Shown here: positions 1 through 5,306 of the stretch, in pieces
Layout: every line of letters begins with the position of its first letter
Numbering within the stretch: the stretch's first letter is position 1
Position numbers and translations under genes: made by a program
NCBI GenBank assembly: GCA_913057885.1
Contig: CAJXOI010000051.1
Coordinates: forward strand, 1-6,356
Direction of reading: 5' to 3'
Origin: an uncultured Micavibrio sp.
GTDB taxonomy: Bacteria; Pseudomonadota; Alphaproteobacteria; Micavibrionales; UBA1664
Length of the DNA stretch: 6,356 nt
The notes under the pieces: generated by a model
What the model was told of the DNA's origin: nothing
Databases searched by the model: none
What the model saw: only the letters and a program-made list of their open reading frames with translations

Positions 1-677
1 CATACACGTCCATTCCAGGCCGCATCCACCCCGATTTTGCTGATCATCCCGAAAAAGACTATTTAGTCAGATTATGGAATGCGGTGTGGAATAATAACTT
101 TTTTGATCCAGCGTTTAAGGGGTTTTATCCTGATGATTGTCTCAAACGCATGCCAGATGACCTTATTAAAGATGGCGATATGGATATTTGCAGATGCGAC
201 TTTGACTTTGTCGGGCTGCAGCACTATTCACCCATCTATTTCCGACCGGATAACAAGATGGTTTTAGGCGTTAATTTCTCGCAAATCGCCGATACTGTTA
301 CCGAAGTCACTGGTATTGGTTGGGAAATCGCGCCAGAAGCTTTTAAAGACAGCTTGATTGCACTGCATAAAACTTATGGTAATAAAAATTGGATGATCAC
401 TGAAAACGGATATGCCGACCATGATGTTGTAGACGCCAATGGGGATGTTCAGGACGATCCGCGTATTGCTTATTTGCAAAGATACCTGTCCGCAATGAAA
501 GACGCTATAAATGATGGCGTTGAGATTGGTGGATACTTTATTTGGTCTTTCCTCGATAATTTCGAATGGGCAGACGGATATCACGCGAGATTTGGCCTTG
601 TACATGTTGATTACGACACCTTGATGCGTACACCTAAAAAGTCTCTGACCTGGTATAGGGATTTTCTTCAGCAATAA
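1..677 (+). CDS. GH1 family beta-glycosidase (beta-glucosidase-like), 3' part only
   Basis: The reading frame is open from base 3 and ends at TAA 675-677, giving the last 224 residues of a retaining glycoside hydrolase family 1 enzyme (full length usually about 440-480). Seen: the ITENG motif with the catalytic nucleophile Glu at window residue 134 (codon 402-404), and the C-terminal block WSFLDNFEW (residues 181-189) whose Glu and Trp line the sugar-binding -1 subsite. RFGLVHVDY and a typical TPKKSLTWYRDF ending follow. Known for the family: hydrolysis of beta-linked glucosides, galactosides and related sugars by double displacement. The general acid/base Glu (NEP motif) lies left of the window. 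The NYY-type motif reads GLQHYS here, keeping the second Tyr that contacts the nucleophile. No signal peptide can be judged. The nucleoside hydrolase starts 35 bp downstream on the same strand, so they probably share a transcript. Family call is firm; substrate is unknown. Confidence 0.95.
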   Translation, partial: YTSIPGRIHPDFADHPEKDYLVRLWNAVWNNNFFDPAFKGFYPDDCLKRMPDDLIKDGDMDICRCDFDFVGLQHYSPIYFRPDNKMVLGVNFSQIADTVTEVTGIGWEIAPEAFKDSLIALHKTYGNKNWMITENGYADHDVVDANGDVQDDPRIAYLQRYLSAMKDAINDGVEIGGYFIWSFLDNFEWADGYHARFGLVHVDYDTLMRTPKKSLTWYRDFLQQ

Positions 678-712
678 GCAAACATCCATTTAAATAGAAA
701 ACTTTTAAGAAC

Positions 713-1816
713 ATGCAAAGAAAACAAGTTTTATATGATGGGGATATGGGTGGTGACGACCTATGGGCGCTTGTCATGTTGTCCTCTTTTGTAAAACAAA
801 AAAAAATTGATCTTTTGGGGGTGACGACATGTTTTGGCAACACAAATGTTATCCAAGGCACCCGCAATGTGCTGGACATGATGGACTTGGTCGGCTTGCA
901 AAATATTCCTGTTTACCTAGGGCTTGATAAACCCATTAGCGGCCTTGAACCATTATTGGACGGGGCATACGGCTCAAACGGATTGAGTAATGCCACACTA
1001 CCCACGTCGAATCTACAACCACAATCACAACCTGCTACAGAATGGATGGCGCATACACTTTCAAACACAGATGAAAAAATCACCATCGTTTGCACGGGCC
1101 CACTCAGTAACATTGCAAAGGTTTACCATGACCATCCCGAATTGGACAAAAAGGGACATGAAGTCATTTGGTTAGGCGGCTCGCTCTATCCTGCTGGTAA
1201 AGGCCATGTCCCTGTAACATTGCCTGATGGATCATATAAACGCGGCAATATAACCCATTTTGCCGAATTTAATGCGATTAACGATCCTGTCGCCGCACAA
1301 GTAATTGCAGATTTGGACAAAACAAAAGTCACAATTATCCCCCTTGATTGCACGCATCATATGGTTGTTGATTTTCGAGCCGCGACATCTTTCCTACGTC
1401 TTATGGCCGGTCGGGAAGATTTAGCAACGCAGATGTTGTCTATGTTGGACGACGCAGCACGATTGGAGCAAGAAAATTTTGACATTTCTGGGGCTTGCCT
1501 TCACGACCCTCAAGTGATCGTTTATTTAGAGCACCCTGAGGTTTTTTTGCATCCGGTTCCCGTTAAAAATTTAAAATTTGACAATAATTTTGAAGCGGCA
1601 AAAAATTTCGACGCCGTAGAGAGCGGATTTGATTTTTCATCCCTCGGCACACACGGGCAAATGACAGCCACCCCTGTTGTAGAGAGTAACAAATATATCG
1701 TCCCTGGTTTAACGAGTTTTACAGATCCTGCAGATGTTACGAATGATGGCATAGCAAAAATGATTGATATAGCAAGCCAAAGATGGGCTTATCTAACACA
1801 GACAGTCACAAATTAA
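713..1816 (+). CDS. Nucleoside hydrolase, inosine/uridine-preferring (IU-NH) family
   Basis: 367 residues. The family cleaves the N-glycosidic bond of (deoxy)ribonucleosides to give free base and ribose, using a bound Ca2+; it serves nucleoside salvage, usually in the cytoplasm. Seen: the N-terminal metal-binding signature DxDxxxDD (D9, D11, D15, D16), then VTTCFGN (N43), PVYLG (residues 66-70), TGPLSNIA (128-135), WLGG (153-156), GN...AEFNAINDP (N179, E185, N187, D191), PLDCT (210-214) and the C-terminal HDP (H264, D265) expected to supply the catalytic His and a metal ligand. The loop normally reading HGxxGL is YGSNGL (86-91), so a usually conserved His is Tyr. It is somewhat longer than typical members (about 310-340), the extra lying after residue 280. 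The start at 713 is chosen because D9 must be retained; only a weak AAGA precedes it. No signal peptide. Probably the second gene of an operon with the GH1 enzyme. Which nucleoside it prefers cannot be told. Confidence 0.92.
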   Translation: MQRKQVLYDGDMGGDDLWALVMLSSFVKQKKIDLLGVTTCFGNTNVIQGTRNVLDMMDLVGLQNIPVYLGLDKPISGLEPLLDGAYGSNGLSNATLPTSNLQPQSQPATEWMAHTLSNTDEKITIVCTGPLSNIAKVYHDHPELDKKGHEVIWLGGSLYPAGKGHVPVTLPDGSYKRGNITHFAEFNAINDPVAAQVIADLDKTKVTIIPLDCTHHMVVDFRAATSFLRLMAGREDLATQMLSMLDDAARLEQENFDISGACLHDPQVIVYLEHPEVFLHPVPVKNLKFDNNFEAAKNFDAVESGFDFSSLGTHGQMTATPVVESNKYIVPGLTSFTDPADVTNDGIAKMIDIASQRWAYLTQTVTN

Positions 1817-1834
1817 ATCAGCACCTATCTGATT
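1816..1834 (+). repeat. Short inverted repeat just after the nucleoside hydrolase stop
   Basis: AATCAG (1816-1821) and CTGATT (1829-1834) form a perfect 6-bp stem with a 7-nt loop. It starts at the last base of the stop codon. No T-run follows and the stem has only two G-C pairs, so it is not a convincing intrinsic terminator. It could slightly stabilise the 3' end or be chance. Confidence 0.3.
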
Positions 1835-1908
1835 GAAGCATATCACCATAATCAAGGACAAGACGAGACATGTTGCCGCTTAGTTCTTGGCATGTTATGA
1901 GGATTTTC

Positions 1909-1938
1909 TTGACAAAGAAAGCTGTCATACGTTATGTA
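1909..1938 (+). promoter_or_regulatory. Candidate sigma-70-type promoter for the glycosyltransferase gene
   Basis: A perfect TTGACA -35 hexamer lies at 1909-1914. The best -10 at acceptable spacing is TATGTA (1933-1938, 18-bp spacer, three of six consensus matches). A better TATAAA at 1937-1942 is 22 bp away, too far. Alphaproteobacterial promoters often have a strong -35 and a loose -10, so the call is plausible. It lies in the 149-bp gap before the glycosyltransferase, suggesting a transcription unit separate from the nucleoside hydrolase. Confidence 0.5.
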
Positions 1939-1952
1939 TAAAAAAATAATTT

Positions 1953-1957
1953 AAGGA
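1953..1957 (+). promoter_or_regulatory. Shine-Dalgarno site of the glycosyltransferase gene
   Basis: AAGGA lies 8 nt before the ATG at 1966, an ideal spacing. It fixes the start of the glycosyltransferase and is the only clear ribosome-binding site in the window. Confidence 0.75.
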
Positions 1958-1965
1958 TTACCCCT

Positions 1966-3153
1966 ATGTCACATAAAAAATCCGTTGCTATTATCTGTCC
2001 CACATATCGTGCCGAAGGCCGCAATAATACCGCCCGTTTCATGGGTGCCATGGCTTTGGTAGATCAAGTTTTAAATAATAGTTCAGATCATGACGCCTAT
2101 CTGGCCGTTGTTGATGATTCGCCTAAGGCACACCCTTTCTTAGAAAGAATGGCCGCCGCACACCCCGAAAAAATTATTTACATTCATATGCCGGATAAAA
2201 ACGACATTGCCGCAAAATACAGAAATGATTTTTCGGCGGCAATGAATTTGGTACCAACAGACGAGGCAATCCGTACGTCTCCATTTTGGCAACGCCGTAT
2301 TCAACAAATGGAAGGTTGGGCCAAAATTGTTCCTTTTGAAGATAGCTTTGCCGCAAAAATTGACATCCGCACACATATTCACAACAACAGACCTACAATC
2401 GGGACAAAGCGCAATGTTGCGATCATGGCCATTTGTGAAAGATTTGGCGAGCCGGATTATATTGTTTCTGCCGATGATGATGATTATCGCGGCCCGACAT
2501 ATGTTGAGGAAATTACGTCTGCACTTGATCAAACTGACTTTGCCCGTATTGGCAAGTATATCACCTACATGAGTTACCCTAATGAACCCGAAGTTTGGGG
2601 CACATATGATTTGAGATTACAAAAAGATGCAAACGGCCATTTCTACCCTGACGATGATCTATTCGCAAAACCACTTTATACGTCCGAGAAAAAGGACGAT
2701 GGAAGCTTTGTTGAAATGAGCATGAAGGGGTGGTGGTCTCGCCTGGCTATCGGTGCTTGGGATCCTATCTGCAACGAGGGCGCGTTACACAGCTGGAGAT
2801 ACGATGCATGGAAAAAGGGGTTTGATACCTTTGGCGGTTACGCCCCAACCAATATGGGTGATGACATCATTATGTTTCGTGAACTGACCGAAACCTTCGG
2901 AAAATCTGTTACACGCGGTATGGTTCCTTTCAACGGATTTAATTTTGTCCGTGTTGCAGACGGAACAAACGCATCAGCCATTTTATTTACTGAAGATAAA
3001 ATTGACGGAGAACTTCCTGCGTGGGCAGAAAGCTATATCGAAGACCTTAAGGCGGCACGGCGGTTTGGCGCAGTATACGAACAAGATAGCGTTCGTGTCG
3101 CTGACCATCTTGTCAAAACAGGGCAATACAAGCCGAGAAAAGTATTTGGCTAA
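1966..3153 (+). CDS. GT-A fold glycosyltransferase (GT2 superfamily), acceptor unknown
   Basis: 395 residues. Seen: an N-terminal beta-strand and turn VAIICPTYRA (residues 7-16) typical of the nucleotide-sugar-binding Rossmann-like half of GT2 enzymes; a VVDD strand (48-51); IGTKRNVAI (145-153) followed by a hydrophobic strand and DDDD (170-173), the DxD-type metal/nucleotide-sugar motif; and GDD (298-300) in the position of the acidic catalytic-base region. Near the C-terminus FNFVRVADGTNAS (325-337) resembles the VRHGxNT motif of many GT2 proteins but with Ala-Asp where Arg-His is usual. The stretch between the first strand and the GTKRN motif is about 130 residues, longer than the roughly 60-80 usual, suggesting an inserted subdomain at about 55-140. 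No signal peptide or membrane segment, so probably cytosolic. Known for the family: transfer of a sugar from a nucleotide-sugar to a saccharide, lipid or protein. Donor and acceptor cannot be inferred, and no other polysaccharide gene lies in the window. Start supported by AAGGA at 8 nt. Confidence 0.75.
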   Translation: MSHKKSVAIICPTYRAEGRNNTARFMGAMALVDQVLNNSSDHDAYLAVVDDSPKAHPFLERMAAAHPEKIIYIHMPDKNDIAAKYRNDFSAAMNLVPTDEAIRTSPFWQRRIQQMEGWAKIVPFEDSFAAKIDIRTHIHNNRPTIGTKRNVAIMAICERFGEPDYIVSADDDDYRGPTYVEEITSALDQTDFARIGKYITYMSYPNEPEVWGTYDLRLQKDANGHFYPDDDLFAKPLYTSEKKDDGSFVEMSMKGWWSRLAIGAWDPICNEGALHSWRYDAWKKGFDTFGGYAPTNMGDDIIMFRELTETFGKSVTRGMVPFNGFNFVRVADGTNASAILFTEDKIDGELPAWAESYIEDLKAARRFGAVYEQDSVRVADHLVKTGQYKPRKVFG

Positions 3154-3174
3154 TCATGTGTTCTGATGCATAAA
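3146..3174 (+). promoter_or_regulatory. Weak candidate guaA promoter
   Basis: TTGGCT (3146-3151) and CATAAA (3169-3174) are separated by 17 bp, matching the consensus at three or four and four positions respectively. Transcription would begin near 3181, giving a practically leaderless guaA mRNA. The boxes overlap the end of the glycosyltransferase gene, and the match is not far above what AT-rich sequence gives by chance. Confidence 0.25.
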
Positions 3175-3189
3175 TCTATGCATGCATCA
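3164..3189 (+). repeat. Inverted repeat straddling the guaA start codon
   Basis: TGATGCAT (3164-3171) and ATGCATCA (3182-3189) are perfect 8-bp reverse complements separated by 10 nt. The right arm begins with the guaA start codon, so a hairpin in a read-through mRNA would hold the AUG in a stem. A further ATGCAT (3178-3183) overlaps the right arm, so an alternative pairing exists. Function is inferred only. Confidence 0.45.
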
Positions 3190-4735
3190 CGATCACATCC
3201 TCATTCTCGATTTTGGGTCTCAGGTTACGCAACTGATTGCGCGGCGGGTACGCGAACAGGGCGTTTATTGTGAGATTTGGCCGTTTAATGACGCCGCTGA
3301 AGACCGCATAAAAAATTATAACCCAAAGGCAATTATCCTATCGGGGGGGCCGTGTTCGGTCACAGATGAGGATTCCCCCCGCGCCCCTGAATGCATTTTC
3401 GAAATGAGCGTCCCAATTCTGGGCATTTGTTACGGGCAACAGACGATGGTGACACAATTGGGCGGAAAAGTCGAAGGCGGCCATCACCGTGAATTTGGCC
3501 GTGCAGAGATAAATGTTACCAAAAATTGTTCGTTATTCGGCACAACATGGACCGAAGGCTCTACCCCGACCGTTTGGATGTCCCATGGCGACCGCGTCAC
3601 CAATATTCCAGAAGGATTTGAAATTGTCGCCACATCTAAGGGCGCACCGTGTGCCATTATCGCCAATGAAGACAAGAAATTTTACGGCATACAATTCCAC
3701 CCCGAGGTGATGCACACCCAAAACGGATCGGACATCATCCGCAATTTTGTGATCGACATCGCAGGGTGCGCGGGTGATTGGACGATGGGCACCTATCGCG
3801 AAGAAGCCATTGAAAAAATCCGTGCCCAGGTCGGCGATGAAAAGGTCATTTGCGGCCTGTCTGGCGGGGTGGATAGCTCCGTCGCGGCAGTTTTAATTCA
3901 CGAAGCGATTGGTGATCAATTAACCTGTATCTATGTCGACACGGGCATGATGCGAAAAGGGGAGAGCGATCAAGTCGTGAATTTATTCCGCGATCATTAT
4001 AACATCCCGCTTATTCACGAGGATGCATCAGATTTATTTTTGGGCAAGCTGACGGGCGTGGATGATCCCGAACAAAAACGCAAAATCATCGGCAACACAT
4101 TTATTGATGTGTTTGACGATTGCGCAAGCCGTATCGGCGGGGCACAGTGGTTGGCACAAGGCACCCTATATCCCGATGTCATTGAATCTGTGAGCTTTAC
4201 CGGCGGACCGTCAGTGACCATCAAGTCGCACCATAATGTTGGTGGACTACCCGAAAAAATGAACCTCAAAATCCTAGAACCGCTCCGTGAGTTGTTCAAA
4301 GACGAGGTAAGATTATTGGGTAAAGAACTGGGCCTTCATGATGATTTTGTCTCTCGCCATCCATTCCCCGGGCCGGGATTGGCGGTGCGGTGCCCCGGTG
4401 AAATTACCCGTGAAAAATTGGATATTTTGCGCGAGGCGGATGCGGTTTACCTCGATGCCATTCGCGAGGAAGGATTGTATAACGAAATATGGCAGGCCTT
4501 TGCCGTTCTCCTCCCTGTGCGGACGGTTGGTGTGATGGGGGATGGGCGCACCTATGATTATGCCTGTGCCTTACGGGCCGTAACATCAACGGACGGCATG
4601 ACCGCCGATTTTTACCCTTTCGAGATGGATTTCCTCTCCCGCGTCGCCACCCGCATCATCAACGAGGTGCGCGGCATCAACCGCGTGACATACGACATCA
4701 CCTCCAAACCCCCCGGGACGATTGAGTGGGAGTAA
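3182..4735 (+). CDS. guaA: GMP synthase (glutamine-hydrolysing)
   Basis: 517 residues, the usual length for the single-chain enzyme. It converts XMP, glutamine and ATP to GMP, the last step of de novo guanine nucleotide synthesis, in the cytoplasm as a dimer. Seen: a class I glutamine amidotransferase domain (about 5-195) with nucleophile C83 in GICYGQQ and the partners H173 and E175 in FHPEV; an ATP pyrophosphatase domain (about 205-395) with the P-loop SGGVDSS (227-233); the XMP-binding and dimerisation C-terminal domain with the signatures [18 protein letters not shown] (338-355), HPFPGPGL (393-400) and a canonical KPPGTIEWE end. All key residues are present, so it should be active. The in-frame stop TGA at 3164 and absence of other starts make ATG 3182 the only choice; it begins closer to the ILILDFGSQ strand than E. 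coli GuaA does. No clear Shine-Dalgarno sequence precedes it. It lies 28 bp after the glycosyltransferase, and its last 124 bp are overlapped by a convergent - strand gene. Confidence 0.98.
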   Translation: MHHDHILILDFGSQVTQLIARRVREQGVYCEIWPFNDAAEDRIKNYNPKAIILSGGPCSVTDEDSPRAPECIFEMSVPILGICYGQQTMVTQLGGKVEGGHHREFGRAEINVTKNCSLFGTTWTEGSTPTVWMSHGDRVTNIPEGFEIVATSKGAPCAIIANEDKKFYGIQFHPEVMHTQNGSDIIRNFVIDIAGCAGDWTMGTYREEAIEKIRAQVGDEKVICGLSGGVDSSVAAVLIHEAIGDQLTCIYVDTGMMRKGESDQVVNLFRDHYNIPLIHEDASDLFLGKLTGVDDPEQKRKIIGNTFIDVFDDCASRIGGAQWLAQGTLYPDVIESVSFTGGPSVTIKSHHNVGGLPEKMNLKILEPLRELFKDEVRLLGKELGLHDDFVSRHPFPGPGLAVRCPGEITREKLDILREADAVYLDAIREEGLYNEIWQAFAVLLPVRTVGVMGDGRTYDYACALRAVTSTDGMTADFYPFEMDFLSRVATRIINEVRGINRVTYDITSKPPGTIEWE

Positions 4736-5211
4736 AGCAATTTATAAATCGCATAGGCCGACGCCGCAAACAGCAATGCTTCTTTAACTGCAACGATATA
4801 GGCTTCGGAATATATCCCATATAAAATCCATAGAAACGTCATTGAAATCATCAAAATACGAAACGGCAATCCGCGCATATTGAACAAGGCATATGTGCCG
4901 ATAACGGATGAAATCGCGGGATATAAATGTATCCAATCGTCTGGCGGAATGGCAGCTGCGACAGCGATATAAAATAATGAAAATGGAATCCAATACCACC
5001 CTGTTTTATTCGCCGCTAAATAATATCGTGCAATGGTCACCAATGTACAAAAACCGGCAATGGGAAGGTTCAGTAAGAAAAAATAACCTGCAAAGAAAAC
5101 AGAGCTGAATGCTGTAACCTTTTTCATACGGGCATCACACGTGTTTGACAGCGCATAAATATGGATCGCCGATCCGATGACACCCAACATATTGGCAAAC
5201 AACAATTCCAT
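4612..5211 (-). CDS. YgjV-like multi-pass inner-membrane protein overlapping guaA
   Basis: 199 residues from ATG at 5211 to TAA at 4612-4614. About six or seven hydrophobic segments (roughly residues 3-22, 33-50, 52-66, 73-90, 97-111, 117-135, 139-158) predict an integral inner-membrane protein. The pattern, including [13 protein letters not shown] at the start, [11 protein letters not shown], a [16 protein letters not shown] stretch (103-118) and a final [14 protein letters not shown] helix, resembles the YgjV (Imp-YgjV) family, whose function is not established. The first 158 residues cover the whole family-like region. Residues 159-199 are encoded on the strand opposite the last 41 codons of guaA and look like antisense sequence (VPGGLEV opposes the guaA PPGTIE region), with no membrane helix. 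The annotated end may thus reflect a lost stop codon. No Shine-Dalgarno site precedes ATG 5211; a TATAGT box sits 8 nt upstream. Met 8 is an alternative start but would shorten the first helix. The M32 gene is divergent, 95 bp away. Confidence 0.72.
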   Translation of the reverse strand: MELLFANMLGVIGSAIHIYALSNTCDARMKKVTAFSSVFFAGYFFLLNLPIAGFCTLVTIARYYLAANKTGWYWIPFSLFYIAVAAAIPPDDWIHLYPAISSVIGTYALFNMRGLPFRILMISMTFLWILYGIYSEAYIVAVKEALLFAASAYAIYKLLYSHSIVPGGLEVMSYVTRLMPRTSLMMRVATRERKSISKG

Positions 5212-5219
5212 TATGAAAT

Positions 5220-5225
5220 ACTATA
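5220..5225 (-). promoter_or_regulatory. Candidate -10 box of the YgjV-like gene
   Basis: On the - strand TATAGT (5225 to 5220) matches five of six bases of TATAAT and ends 8 nt before the ATG at 5211, so transcription would start about at the start codon. No good -35 is present: the hexamer at 17-bp spacing is TAACCA. The region is AT-rich, so a chance match is possible. Confidence 0.3.
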
Positions 5226-5237
5226 AAAAACAGTTTA

Positions 5238-5261
5238 AGATTTGGTTATGAAATAAAATCT
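5238..5261. repeat. Small palindrome in the divergent intergenic region
   Basis: AGATTT (5238-5243) and AAATCT (5256-5261) are perfect reverse complements, 12 bp apart. A further AAATCT lies at 5291-5296. The position between two divergent genes would suit a shared operator, but the half-sites are short and AT-rich. Confidence 0.2.
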
Positions 5262-5262
5262 C

Positions 5263-5301
5263 AGGATAATATTTGCCACAATCTTGTAATAAATCTATCC
5301 T
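5263..5301. repeat. Imperfect inverted repeat overlapping the M32 gene promoter region
   Basis: AGGATA (5263-5268) pairs with TATCCT (5296-5301), and the inner ATTT (5271-5274) with AAAT (5291-5294), giving ten pairs in a broken stem. The right arm coincides with the candidate -10 box and the start of the loop with the candidate -35. It may be an operator or chance. Confidence 0.25.
5273..5301 (+). promoter_or_regulatory. Candidate promoter of the M32 carboxypeptidase gene
   Basis: TTGCCA (5273-5278, five of six consensus) and TATCCT (5296-5301, four of six) are exactly 17 bp apart. Transcription would begin near 5308, leaving little or no leader before the ATG at 5313 and excluding ATG 5307 unless initiation is earlier. 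An alternative -10, GATAAT (5265-5270), has only TTGGTT (5242-5247) as its -35 and would give a leader of about 30 nt. Confidence 0.4.
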
Positions 5302-5306
5302 AAAAG

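Noticed and set aside
264..689. Long - strand open frame opposite the GH1 gene
   Set aside because: It lies antisense to a clearly conserved GH1 C-terminus, has no recognisable domain or start context, and is best explained as a shadow.
1816..1834. Intrinsic terminator after the nucleoside hydrolase
   Set aside because: The stem is 6 bp with two G-C pairs and is followed by GAAGCATATC rather than a T-run.
1868..1895. Bulged hairpin ACAT-GCC / GGC-ATGT as a terminator
   Set aside because: Seven pairs with a 3-nt bulge and an 11-nt loop, with no T-run immediately after; also explained by the CATGTT direct repeat.
2140..2532. - strand open frame opposite the glycosyltransferase
   Set aside because: Cys/Ile/Asn-rich translation typical of antisense shadow; the + strand frame has GT-A motifs throughout.
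3154..3181. Possible purine riboswitch before guaA
   Set aside because: Only 28 bp separate guaA from the preceding stop codon, too short for a purine aptamer, and no aptamer-like junction is visible.
3343..3349. G7 run in guaA as a phase-variation site
   Set aside because: It encodes the conserved SGGP motif of an essential-type enzyme with the frame intact; ordinary codon choice explains it.
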